NCBI GenBank assembly: GCA_029532415.1 | Contig: JAQOTA010000053.1 | Span: 1,116,001-1,180,000, forward strand | Direction of reading: 5' to 3' | DNA from: Marasmius tenuissimus | Taxonomy: Eukaryota > Basidiomycota > Agaricomycetes > Agaricales > Marasmiaceae | Length of the DNA stretch: 64,000 bases | Shown here: positions 34,301 to 44,695 of the stretch, piece by piece | How positions within the stretch are numbered: position 1 is the stretch's first letter | How the letters are laid out: every line of letters starts with the position of its first letter | Position numbers and translations under genes: made by a program | The notes under the pieces: generated by a model | The model's database searches: none | What the model was told of the DNA's origin: nothing | Seen by the model: the letters and a program-made list of their open reading frames with translations, nothing else

Positions 34301-35057
34301 CTTGCGAACACAGCGGGTGTTGCTGCGACCCCGTTAGAGCAGCCTAAAGGTATGTTCAGTTAAGGTCCTGCAACCCTGCGACCACCCGCTGACCACCCGC
34401 AACATAGCCGCCAACAAGCCATCGTCTGGCTATGGGCCCAGTCGTCAGACCGGAACAATGGCAACGAAGCCAACACCCCCTCCAACACTCACGATGGAAG
34501 TGTTGAGAGACGGTGACTTCAAGCCACTGAACCTCTCGATGAAGCGTCCAGCACATACGGCCGACGATGCAGCATCAGCAAAGAAGATGAGACCGAGCGT
34601 CTCCCCGATACCACCCTCAGGGTTCGCGCCAACTCCCACAGCCCCGTCGATGCCTCAACCCCCTCCACAGGCTCCCCAGCTGCCTTCGAGGGTTCCTACG
34701 CTGGCCGACCACTATCCTCCCGGCCCTGCCATTGTTAATCCGCCGCCACACCCCCAACCTCACCAAGCCCCGTTCCCTCATCCCCCACCTCATCCTTCAT
34801 ATTGGCAATATCCCGCATACCCACCGCAGCAGCCCTATCCTCACCCCCAATCTCACGTTCATCCTCCGAACCCTTCGGCACTCCCCCCAGCTGCGAACGT
34901 GAACCCTTCTATGCAGGGCCCGTATTTGGGGATGTCACCGATGCTGCCTCCCTGGGGTTCGATGACCCTGGAACAGCAGGCCAAAATGCAAGAGTTGTAC
35001 AACTCTTTCAACGCTCAACCGCACCCATCGGCAGGGAGCTCTGGGCAACAACAATAG
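31327..35057 (+). CDS. KDZ cargo gene 4: 1,051-aa protein with proline-rich tail, unknown function
   Basis: Eleven exons (31327-31329, 31394-32501, 32563-32747, 32802-32915, 32976-33040, 33094-33326, 33381-33644, 33696-34058, 34113-34172, 34239-34349, 34408-35057) join in frame to 1,051 residues. Exon 1 is just the ATG, which makes the start MAANRRLSPSYSLPDF. Residues 60-310 are a Ser/Thr/Pro/Gln-rich low-complexity region. A folded part follows: LEKLRDEFDERVLAASKATG, NTWNKFQPFALDDDNFEAEI, YASFMAEHGEERAKKILTLW, MRNKHSIYSFTLMIGGII, GFMEAGFLFGPRALIMLFRA, then TLYWATIAEQCLTDGVQITG. It continues with an acidic/basic stretch including PAARKRKG, a likely nuclear signal. The tail is Pro/His/Tyr-rich and ends GSSGQQQ. 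No catalytic motif, and specifically no TET/JBP-type dioxygenase motif, is seen. Confidence 0.8.
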
Positions 35058-35923
35058 TCGGCCTACCTGTGGTCCATTTCTCCCGTTCGTTCTTGAGGCG
35101 ACTCGTTCCCTAATGTGTAGTGTAGCTCTTTACTTACCTCATGTGTATTTCTTGTTGTCATTGTATTTCTTGTCATGACATTCATCTTGAGAACTCATCG
35201 CTCGGACTTGGTACTGTAATTTCTTGTAGCCGAATTCTATATTGTCTTGTCTGTTGTAGTAGAATGCCTTCATAAAAATCTATTGCTGTCGTTGCTTGTA
35301 CAAGTATTGGACAAAAAGTTTAGATATACAATTGACAGCTAATGACAACTCTACTTGTTCTGTGATGATTGGACATATATGCAACACACCACGAAAGTCA
35401 TATCCTTGGTTAACACTCTCAGAAAGTATATATTCATCAAGAGATGAATCTATCGAAGTACAGAGAGAATGCGAGGGTGGAGTGTATCTATACCAGGTAC
35501 CGGTAATCCCCCGAGGGTTTAGTACCACCACCATCCATCATCGAAGGCACCCGACCGTCGGTGAGAGGCATAGCTGGGGATATATATGGTGGATGGGAAG
35601 GCACGCCGATGAGATTCCAGTATGCAGAGGAGCCCAGAGTGATCTGGGCTATCATCTACAGGGCTAATGATAGCATTCCGAAGCCGCTGGCCCGTCCTCA
35701 AAGATGGTCGAATACCCCGACGCACCGACGGCGGTGGTAAAAACAGTAAGATCGCGATGAGCAAAATGGGTCGCCAATGGGGAACTCATAAGCGGGAAGA
35801 CTTCGTCTAGTCTCGACTACCATCCACAGAAGCGTACGGTAGCAAGCCGAAGGTACCAGTGGTACCCAACACATCCTCGAAGGTGCTCGGTCGTGTCGTT
35901 GGGAGGGGAGAGAGGAGAGGGAG
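35058..35923. other. Non-coding 3' part of the KDZ element
   Basis: This runs from the stop of cargo gene 4 to the right inverted repeat. It is T-rich after the stop, and I see only short chance frames. Confidence 0.45.
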
Positions 35924-36036
35924 GTGACGGCATCGCACGTATCGGTCCGAGGGGAGGCCTCCTAGGCCCATTTCTCACGTACAAAGAAGCAGCCCAATTA
36001 GGGCTTCGGCGCTTGTCACAAGTGCTGCCTAAGGTG
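35924..36036 (-). repeat. KDZ right terminal inverted repeat
   Basis: 113 bp, the complement of the left repeat with about five substitutions and no gaps. It ends in GCCTAAGGTG at 36036 and is followed directly by the target duplication. Confidence 0.92.
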
Positions 36037-36043
36037 TACGGAT

Positions 36044-36561
36044 TGTTGAACATGATGGAAATCATGTGATACACTGTTGACGTGTTGTTTACGCATCACA
36101 CTATTTATAGAGCTACGCCTCTAGAACACTTGCGTTCTCATGCAAGTACTACGTCTCTGTCTACGTATCTTACTACATACATCTAGTTTCATCATATATG
36201 ACACTATAGACAGTCGCTATCCAATAGCATAAGTAGAGCCTCCAATACATGAGGCAAACACGACTATGCTCACCAAGCATACTACCATTCATGATAGAAG
36301 TACTTACACAGTACTAATGTCTTTTACACCTTTAGGGCCGAATACCTACTTCTAGTAGTAGTTTCAGTTAGTGTAATACTCATTACATGTACCAGAAACT
36401 TATGTATAAAAGACTGGACGAAAGGCCTTAAGCCTTAGGACAATCTACTCGATTATCACCTCTTCACAAGCATCTCAAGACTACAAGAACACTCTGTGTA
36501 TTACCCATGTGAGGTTTACTTCGTTATACCCACTGTGCACTTTAACTATGCTGGCTCATCA
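36044..36561 (+). repeat. Copia left LTR
   Basis: 518 bp, from TGTTGAACATGATGG to GGCTCATCA. It contains a TATAAAAG at about 36405-36412, the likely transcription start region. It differs from the right LTR at four positions, all transitions. Confidence 0.97.
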
Positions 36562-36579
36562 GGTTATGGGCCCCGCAAG
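36562..36579 (+). other. Copia primer-binding site, probably for a half initiator tRNA
   Basis: GGTTATGGGCCCC follows the LTR directly. It nearly complements the anticodon-loop region of initiator tRNA-Met (GGGCTCATAACC) rather than a tRNA 3' end. This is how Drosophila copia primes, from an internally cleaved tRNA. One mismatch sits in the core. Confidence 0.55.
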
Positions 36580-37581
36580 CGGTGGTCAGGTCGATGTTAT
36601 GATCGGAGTAGCCTAGCTCCCGTGTGTTGCCACCATCCTAGCGGACGACCTGTAACCTACATGGGTTATGGAAGTCTCTAGCGATGTCGGGCTTGTCATC
36701 GTCTGGTGTCAAGGTCAAGGGTTGTTAGTTCCCTTTACACCTATCCACTATGTCCCTGTACTGTTGCATGTTGCACGAACGCATGTACATACTGTCTTGG
36801 CTTCATCTTCTTTGGCATAGACCTATCCGCGTATGCGGCTCTGTCTCCCTGCTGATAACCCGGATTGGGCTTTGATCTTATATTATCACTGCCTAATGCC
36901 GATGAAAACCAATGGTTGGCGATGATCCTCACCATGAGGCATCGTTTAGGGGTCTATGGGGTTGTGCTTATAAACCAACTCGCCATGATTCCTGACGGTC
37001 GAAAGACCGGGCATGACATACATGCTGGGAGATTTGATCTCCTTACAACTAGGTTTTGATACTATACAATTTTACGGTATCACATGGCCATTTTAGTATG
37101 TACAGGGACTCCCCTCCCGATGACCCCTCTCTTCTACGCTATTGTTAAACTCTAGCTCACCTATGATTGCTTTCTGGTCACCGACATGCCTAAGGCAGAG
37201 GGTGCATGAACTCAATTCATATGGATGACTAGGTTTAATAATAACTTTCTATGGGTCATTCGGACAGTATGAGCTGATCACTCATACTTTTGCTAGTCTG
37301 GGATTGAGACCAGATAGCACGATGGGACACCAGACACCGATACACACTGGGAACGTTGTAAGACCCTAGCAATTGGGCAGGGCTTCGTAACCAGATTAAC
37401 TCCCCTGCACTACCTGCACGCGGTACACCCCATGATCTGCTTGACGCATACAGCCTGTTAAAAGTCCTAGACCTTTGGAGCATTTCTCGGTGTGCATCGA
37501 ACCCTATTTATTTATGGGTGCTTCTCAGAAGCCTTCGTCAATTGACACTCTCTTGGCTCCACCCTTCTATATTTGAAGAGT
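36580..37581 (+). other. Long copia leader between primer site and gag
   Basis: About 1 kb without a convincing coding frame. It may hold packaging or translation signals. Nothing specific is recognised. Confidence 0.4.
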
Positions 37582-40500
37582 ATGCTCATGGGACTTTTGG
37601 CAGACCTCAATATGTCTCAATCAGGATCTAGGTCTGCTTCTCATTCCCCAAGTGGTAATCCCCCAACGACATTTGTTCGCAATACGCCAGGATATACTCT
37701 AGGAATGGAAGTAGAAAATTCTGTAGAAGTTTTTAACTACAATACGGAACCGTTGTACTCTCAGGTTGCGGACAGCAATTTTCCTGCTGGGTCAGGAGGA
37801 ATCAGTATCATTCCAGTTTTGCTAGATGATGGTTCGAATTTCGAAGATTGGTACCGATTACTTGAGGGTTACCTCTATACCCAAGGCATACCTCAAGTCT
37901 TGGATGAAGTAATGCCTGAAGTATCTTCTCCTGCTACTTCAGGAGAAGCTACCGCTCTAACCAAGTGGACTTCTAGGCGTAACAAAGTAATTGGTATTAT
38001 CAAAATGCGAACTCATCGTGCTCATGACGCGCATGTTGAAAAAACTTCGGTAATTACGACCATATCTAACCTCAAATCTACGTTTGGGGTTCAATCTTCT
38101 TCAAAGATGATGAATCTATATATGGACTTGCATAACGTCCAACTCCCTGAACACCTTAACCCAGTCCCAGGAATCAGTTACATGTTGACTGTTCGGGACC
38201 AACTTAAGGATCATGGAGTAAATATTGAGGACGACGTGCTGTGCTTAATGATCACAGCCAAGCTTAATGAAAAGCGCTGGCAGCTCTTTAAGCAGCAAGT
38301 ATCCCGTATGAAGAAGGAAGAACTTAAACCTACCGATTTGATTGCTGCAATTACGAATGAATGGAATAGAAGGAATGGGATTCATTCTGGTCCTGCTGCC
38401 TATACCGCCCATAACGCCAAAATTTCTGGTGTTAATAGATTTAACTCTCCTCCCAAATGGTCTGATCAGTCTCGTTCTGGTAGTTCTACAAATCAAAAGA
38501 AGAACAATAATAAAAATAACAACCAGAACCAGAATAATCAGAACCAAGGTGGATCTTCTCCCAAGAAAGGGAAGAAGAAAGGAGGAAAGGGCAAAGGAAA
38601 AGGCAAAGGAAAAAAGAAGGATACTCAAAAAGGGGGGCAACAATCGCACACTGCAGTACTTGAACCTTCTGAGAAACCTTCTGAATACCAGAATCGAATT
38701 AATGCAGTAAATGAGCAAATCAGCTCAGTTTTTGAACGTGAAATGGCTGGGCCAGTAAACGTTCATATGTCCTACCACTACCCCACTGGTAGCACATCTG
38801 CACCAAACCCATTCCAAAACACGTATGATCTTCAACAAGCACGCCTAGAAGAGAGAATCGCTGCTGACAGAGAAGGTCGTCCTGAACGACACATCTCTGT
38901 ACAAGAATGGAACAATAGACGAACTGTTCAACTAGATGAACAAGTTCGACAAGTAGAAGAAGCTATCGCTTCGGCTACTACTTCCAATTCAAACATAGAC
39001 AGCGATGGAGACAAAATACCATCTTTGGTATACATCTCTGATACTCTGACAGAACCTGATAGTGACTCTTCATCTGATCATTCATCAAATGATAGTCATA
39101 CATGTTCTGCATACTCTTATGGTGCGCATAGTAATGAAGAAATTATCTTCACAATGTCACGACGAGAGGCGACACCTAATCATACTTCGTCTGCGGACAA
39201 AGTTGACCAAGGTGAGAATCTCGAAGTGGCACCACCCACACAAGAAGACATACGTGTAACAGTTTCATCACCTCCTGACGATTATGGACCATGGGCAGAT
39301 TCTATGTTTCCTAGGAACTACGCTGATCTTGTTCATTTGTTCAGACCAGAAAACTATTCTCAAGATGGAGATGACATCACTAAGCCACCTCTCATCAATA
39401 GAAAAGTTGAATGGCGATTCTTACAAGAATACAAAGAACAACATGACAACATGATGCGACGAGTTAACCTTAGGAATAATAGACCAAATGTAATAAATGG
39501 GATTAAACTCCCACTTCCTGTCGTCGAAACATTCCAAGACTTCGGAGATCAGACGACTAACGACATAGCATTAAAGGAATCCATGATCAGAATGCGTTAC
39601 AAATTAATACGCAACTCACCAGACCATAAATTTTGGATCTGGGTTCTGATCAGGACCAAATATTATGTCATTATGTATGCTATCAGAAGAGATGCAGTGC
39701 ATAACATGACACCTCGTCAAGCTCTTCATGAATTGCGCATACAACAAAGGATATTACATGTGGAAACAGTAGAAGATATCAAGTTCACGCTTCATTACGA
39801 ATACCAAACCTGGAACCTTCAACACCTATCGACGGTTATAGCTGAAATCAATAACAAAAATTGGATCAGCACTGTTGAAGATTTTGTTCAACAAGAGAGA
39901 AACCCTCGTTCAACTTCGGTGGATGAAGCCTTCCGAGTCAATAAGAAGAACTTCACACTTCCTATACAAGTGTTGAATCCTATCTTCTGGCATTCGTTAG
40001 TCAAGCTTGGTCTTGAAGGGAAATGGTTATTTGGAATGACAGACATAAGAGCGAGTCAATTTAGAACATCCCAATGGAGACAACCAGGGTTTAATAGGCG
40101 CTGGGTTCGCTTTATCCCTCATCTTAGTCTTCCAGATGTTCATAACTGGCACATGCACTTGTACAAATGGATGAACAACATAAGAATGTCTGTTCCCATG
40201 ACTCAGGCTGATATTCCTCGAAGAGAACTCGAGGGTGGTCGCTTCAATGAACAACCAAGAACATACCCTGGGGATTTCATGGAATTAGCGGAGTCACTTA
40301 ATCGTTCCAAATCTCCAATCCCTACTACCCATGAATACATAAATCGCCCCGCAACTACACCACCTAGAGTACGACAATGGCAGGACCAAATTGTCCACAC
40401 ACCTCCAAGCTCTCCCGAATCTTTTTATGGCATACAATCCTTAGAGGAGGATTACATTGAAGTACCTTCTCGCCCAACAACTGCTCCACCGGATCAACCG

Positions 40501-41016
40501 GAAAGACTTAGTCTGGTAGATGAACAACCTGAGGTTGATCCCTGGGTTACATCTCCAAGTGATCCCCGAAACTCTCAATTCGAGAATTACGGACCTGCAG
40601 TAATTGGACTAAGGACCAATGGAATGCCCTTACACGTTGCTAATGGCACGAGTATTGGCAATATCACTATGGTTGTTAATGACAATCAGCCATATCAAGC
40701 CACAAGATTCGTTCAATGGCAGAACTATAAACGCCAATTGGAAGCTTGGATAGAAGTTGAAGACACCGCTAATCAACGTTATCAAGAAGAACTCAGAACA
40801 AGACAAGAGCTTCTTGTTTGTCAAGGATTCCAAAGTCAGATCAAGAACCGCTTCAATGGCATGAACGGTACTTCGATGATGGTGACTATGGAGATGGCCT
40901 TGAAGGAGTTAATAACGATTGGGCTGAAAGCAACGATTGTGGAGACTGGCAAGTTTTTCAAAGTTCTAATAGTCAAACTTTCACTAAATCCTCGATGCAG
41001 AACTATCATATCCTAA
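37582..41016 (+). CDS. Copia Gag followed by a large unrecognised domain (about 1,144 aa)
   Basis: Gag forms the particle that packages the retrotransposon RNA. The reading frame starts MLMGLLADLNMSQ. The capsid-like UBN2 region spans about residues 70-265, including LLDDGSNFEDWYRLLEGYLY, NLKSTFGVQSSSKMMNLYMD, MLTVRDQLKDHGV and LMITAKLNEKRW. No CCHC zinc knuckle is seen. Instead an Asn/Gln stretch and a Lys/Gly-rich tract (about 300-350) probably bind RNA. The next 700 or so residues match nothing I know: PPDDYGPWADSMFPRNYADL, an Arg/Trp/His-rich core with KFWIWVLIRTKYYVIMYAIR and LNPIFWHSLVKLG, then a Pro-rich segment with TPPSSPESFYG. Near 40820 the coding signal leaves this frame for the pol frame, so the last 60 or so residues are probably not real. 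Confidence 0.8.
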   Translation: MLMGLLADLNMSQSGSRSASHSPSGNPPTTFVRNTPGYTLGMEVENSVEVFNYNTEPLYSQVADSNFPAGSGGISIIPVLLDDGSNFEDWYRLLEGYLYTQGIPQVLDEVMPEVSSPATSGEATALTKWTSRRNKVIGIIKMRTHRAHDAHVEKTSVITTISNLKSTFGVQSSSKMMNLYMDLHNVQLPEHLNPVPGISYMLTVRDQLKDHGVNIEDDVLCLMITAKLNEKRWQLFKQQVSRMKKEELKPTDLIAAITNEWNRRNGIHSGPAAYTAHNAKISGVNRFNSPPKWSDQSRSGSSTNQKKNNNKNNNQNQNNQNQGGSSPKKGKKKGGKGKGKGKGKKKDTQKGGQQSHTAVLEPSEKPSEYQNRINAVNEQISSVFEREMAGPVNVHMSYHYPTGSTSAPNPFQNTYDLQQARLEERIAADREGRPERHISVQEWNNRRTVQLDEQVRQVEEAIASATTSNSNIDSDGDKIPSLVYISDTLTEPDSDSSSDHSSNDSHTCSAYSYGAHSNEEIIFTMSRREATPNHTSSADKVDQGENLEVAPPTQEDIRVTVSSPPDDYGPWADSMFPRNYADLVHLFRPENYSQDGDDITKPPLINRKVEWRFLQEYKEQHDNMMRRVNLRNNRPNVINGIKLPLPVVETFQDFGDQTTNDIALKESMIRMRYKLIRNSPDHKFWIWVLIRTKYYVIMYAIRRDAVHNMTPRQALHELRIQQRILHVETVEDIKFTLHYEYQTWNLQHLSTVIAEINNKNWISTVEDFVQQERNPRSTSVDEAFRVNKKNFTLPIQVLNPIFWHSLVKLGLEGKWLFGMTDIRASQFRTSQWRQPGFNRRWVRFIPHLSLPDVHNWHMHLYKWMNNIRMSVPMTQADIPRRELEGGRFNEQPRTYPGDFMELAESLNRSKSPIPTTHEYINRPATTPPRVRQWQDQIVHTPPSSPESFYGIQSLEEDYIEVPSRPTTAPPDQPERLSLVDEQPEVDPWVTSPSDPRNSQFENYGPAVIGLRTNGMPLHVANGTSIGNITMVVNDNQPYQATRFVQWQNYKRQLEAWIEVEDTANQRYQEELRTRQELLVCQGFQSQIKNRFNGMNGTSMMVTMEMALKELITIGLKATIVETGKFFKVLIVKLSLNPRCRTIIS

Positions 41017-44000
41017 GGAACTCAGTACCAAGGAAATGTAGTATTTCTTCTGTATATGCAACGACAAAATATAAGTCGTTTTCTGCTGCATTTTCGAGTG
41101 ATTGTGAAGTGAGAAATACGCAAAATGCTTGGCTACTTGATAGTGGAGCATCTGCGCATATGACTCCGTATAAAACGGATTTCTCAGACTATCAGACTTT
41201 AGAAATGCCAATAGGTCTTACTACATCAGCGGGTAATAAAGCAAATGTGCAAATAGTAGGCTATGGTACTGTCCTCATCTGACATACCAATAGCGCAGGA
41301 GTGACGCAAGTCACTAAGTTATACCCAGTGATGTATAATCCCGACAGCCCACATCGTTTAATCTCTAGTGGGAAGTTCCGGAGTATAGGTTACTATACCT
41401 TACTGGACTCTCCAGAGACTTCGATCCAGAGCAAGAAAGATGATTCTCTTTTAATGAGCTTTTACCCAAGCCATAAAGATGATCCTTTACGATGGATGAA
41501 CGCGAAGGTTCTTGTGGGAGAAACTTCCTTCACATCTGTTGTATCTTTCAATACTTCTGAATTATGGCACAGACGTATGGGACACTGTGATCCCAGAGTC
41601 TTAGGAAAATTAATGGATAATGTTAAAGGGCTTCCAACAAAGTTGGTTACTTCGAAGGGAGAAACGAAACCATGCCGAGGCTGTGCCAAAGGCAAAATGG
41701 TTGCCAAATCGTACCCTTTATCCTCTAAACGAGCTAAGGAGCCTCTTGAGCTCGTGCACGGTGATTTGATAGAATATCCAACTCGCTCTTACTATCAAAA
41801 CGAATATGTTTTAACCTTATTCGATGATGCAACATCATACGGATGGGTATATCCAATTCGTAAAAAGAGCGATACAGATCAGAAATTGCGCAATTGGCTA
41901 GCTCTTGTAGAGCGCCAGACTAATAAAAAGGTCAAAAGTGTGCACTTTGATCGAGGGGGAGAATTCTTTTCAAATGAACAATGGGACTGGTATAACTCTC
42001 TAGGAATATTTCCACGGAGAGGTTCTCCCAACGTGCATGAACAGAATGGACGAGCAGAAAGATTTAATCGTACACTACGAGAAAAATCTGAAGCCATGCG
42101 CTTTCAGGCTTGTGCACCTGAAAACTGGTGGGAATTTGCAATTTCCACAGCTGTCCATATCTACAATAGAACTCCTATTCGTTCGAGGAAATACAGAACT
42201 CCAGTTGAATTGTTTGAAAATAAAAAACCTGATGTTTCATACTTCAGGACGTTTGGATGTGGCGCATATGCATACATACCGAAACGTAAAAATAAGCTTG
42301 CTCCACACTCTGAAGCAATGATTTTCATTGTTTACGAGAGCGGATCAAAAGCTTATCGATTCTTTCGAACAACCAACAATTCTGTATACATTACTCCACA
42401 AGCAGTTTTCGATGAGAACTGGTTTCCTAAATGTCAGAAAGAAGTGCCCGGATCCATAGAGTTTGATAAAACTGACAAACCTGTCCGGTCTATACCCTTT
42501 CCAACGTACCCGTATGATGGCCATGAAGATCATCACAATGATGATGATTTCTTCAATCCTCCACCTCCACCAGGATCAGATGATGACGATCATCAGCCTG
42601 GGGGAGATCCTCCCTTGGATCCTATCCCGGATGATAAAAGCGATGATGTGCACAACGGCAATCATCCAAATACTGATGGATTCGGATCACCGAAAGGCTC
42701 CGATCACAATCCTAATCAGTATGGTCCGGATCCACGGTCTGCTGGTTCTTCTGGATCGACAAATCCATTTGGATTTCACCAAGCTGACTATGATGAGTGG
42801 GAGAACTTACGAGCTCCTCCATCAGCAGCTGTCAGAAGAAACCCTCCAAGAAATAGAGTAACTCCCAATCGTCTGTTTAATGTTTACGGAAATCGACATC
42901 CTACTGAAATCGAACGCGATATCGAATCCCAAGCACGCTGGCAAAGTCAGATTAATCCAACAAATGAACCTGAAACAATACCAAATAGGGTTCCTGATCC
43001 AGCCGCTCCTATGGACACGGATGACGATATGAGCGATCTTGCTCAGCAAGGGGGAGAAAATTACTTAGTTTACTTGCTGAATAATGGTTATCAACTATAT
43101 GGTTTACAAGCCAGTAGTTATGATGATGTTCGTGAATGGACATACAAACAAGTCCAGAAGTGTCCTAAAGATGAACGACCATCTTGGGAAGCAGCATGCA
43201 GACTGGAATTACAATCACTCAAAGATAGAAACGTCTTTGATGTGGTCACACTACCCAAAGGCCAAAAAGCGGTGAAATCCCGCTGGGTATTTGACATCAA
43301 GTCTGATGGCCATAAAAAGGCAAGACTTGTTGCGAAAGGATTTTCGCAGAAACAAGGGATAGACTATAACGAGTTGTTCTCTCCGGTAGTACGATTCGAA
43401 ACCGTATGACTTCTATTGGCACTAGCAGCGCTTGAAGATTGGGAGATCTCTGCGCTAGACGTTAAAACAGCTTTTCTTTATGGTGCCTTAGATGAGGAGA
43501 TTTACATGGAACAACCTGAAGGCTTCATTACGGACTCCAGCAAGGTTTGGAGGTTACGCAAAGCATTGTACGGATTAAAACAGGCTTCTCGTGCCTGGTG
43601 GCGTCAATGTACTGAATCCATGAAACGTCTGGGATTCAAACGATGCTTATCCGATGCTGGCATATATGTCTTCAACAAGAATGGCAATATGGTCATTGCC
43701 GTCGTCTATGTCGACGATGCTTTATTCATGGGTCCTGATCGCAACCTTGTCAACAGACTAAAAAGCAAATTCATGAAAATCTGGGAATGCCGAGATCTAG
43801 GCGAGCCAACAGAATTTCTGCGAATGCGAATTACTCGAGATCGGAAGAATCGCAGACTGATCCTTGATCAGCGAGACTATCTTGAAAAGATAATTCATAA
43901 ATTCGGAGTTCTGAACGCCAAGACGGCATATACCCCTTTGCCAGAAGGCTATAACCCAACCCAAAACCAGGGGGAGGTTAATCCCGAGATTAGGCATAGA

Positions 44001-44655
44001 TTCCAATCGGTTATCGGATCATTACTTTACTTGGCTCTCGGAACGAGACCAGACATATCCTTTGCTGTAATCAAGATGTCACAGTATGGAGCTAATCCTA
44101 ATCAGGAACATCTCCAGAAGGCACTTTACATCGTGAAATACCTTGTTCATACTGCAAAGTACGAACTTATTTACGATGGTAGATCCAACCAAGGACTACT
44201 TGCCTTTGCTGACTCTGATTGGGCAACTGATAAAGATGATCGTCGATCACAGACTGGATATATCGTAAAGCTTGCCAATGCACCAGTTTGCTGGGTCTCT
44301 CAGAAACAGAAGACGGTTGCATTATCATCCACGGAAGCAGAGTATATGGCTCTATCTGACTGTACACGTCAGGCTTGCTGGATGAAGTCGTTATTGAACA
44401 AATTGAACTTCCCTATTCGATCAGTTCCATGTGTTAGCGACAACTAAGGTGCTATCTTTCTCAGCAGCAATGAAGCTACTGACAAAAGAACAAAACACAT
44501 CGATAATTGATACCACTTCATCAGGGAAGCAGTGGAACACGGAAAGACTCAAATCTATTTCGCTGAAACTGCCAAACAACCTGCTGATCTTCTTACGAAG
44601 AATCTTGGCAGAACAAAGTTCGAATTGTTCAGGCAATCTTTAGGATTAACATTTC
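40818..44655 (+). pseudogene. Copia pol: protease, integrase, reverse transcriptase, RNase H, with stops
   Basis: Pol processes Gag, integrates the DNA copy and copies RNA into DNA. One frame carries the whole region but is cut by TGA at 41280-41282 and 43407-43409, TAA at 44445-44447 and TGA at 44508-44510. The protease has WLLDSGASAHMTP (about 41130). The integrase has the HHCC zinc domain (LWHRRMGH ... CRGCAKGK, 41563-41700) and D,D,E core motifs HGDL, HFDRGGEF and HEQNGRAER. The reverse transcriptase has KSRWVFDIKSDGHKKARLVA, LDVKTAFLYGALDEEIYM, YGLKQASRAW and the catalytic YVDD (about 43708-43719). RNase H has FADSDWATD and SSTEAEYMALS, and the C-terminus includes the usual ADLLTKNL. The domains are complete apart from the stops and the frame break from gag. 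All four stops fit C-to-T changes. Confidence 0.93.
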
Positions 44656-44685
44656 ACTAGTTCCATGATTGCATGATGAACTTAG

Positions 44686-44695
44686 TGAGGGGGAG
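44686..44695 (+). other. Copia polypurine tract
   Basis: The purine run GTGAGGGGGAG ends at 44695, directly before the right LTR. This is the expected plus-strand primer site. Confidence 0.8.

Larger units (their letters stand above)
23566..36036 (+). mobile_element. Intact-looking 12.5-kb KDZ-class DNA transposon with cargo genes
   Basis: A complete cut-and-paste type element is delimited by 113-bp terminal inverted repeats beginning CACCTTAGGCAGCACTTGTG at both ends (23566-23678 and the complement of 35924-36036), with about five mismatches. It is flanked by the perfect 8-bp duplication TACGGATT, at 23558-23565 on the left. On the right it reads 36037-36043 plus base 45219, because a copia element later inserted inside it. 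Inside are four genes whose spliced frames are all open: transposase/Ulp1, a 233-aa minus-strand gene, a 238-aa gene and a 1,051-aa gene. Eight-bp target duplications and a transposase fused to Ulp1 fit the Kyakuja-Dileera-Zisupton superfamily. Intact ends and open frames suggest recent mobility. Confidence 0.92.

Noticed and set aside
28678..35057. TET/JBP dioxygenase as a KDZ companion
   Set aside because: I looked for the HxD...H iron-binding pattern expected from known KDZ-TET linkage and did not see it in any cargo protein.
37832..37840. GGTTCGAAT as a tRNA T-arm
   Set aside because: It lies inside copia gag without matching acceptor, D or anticodon arms. No tRNA gene was found in the window.
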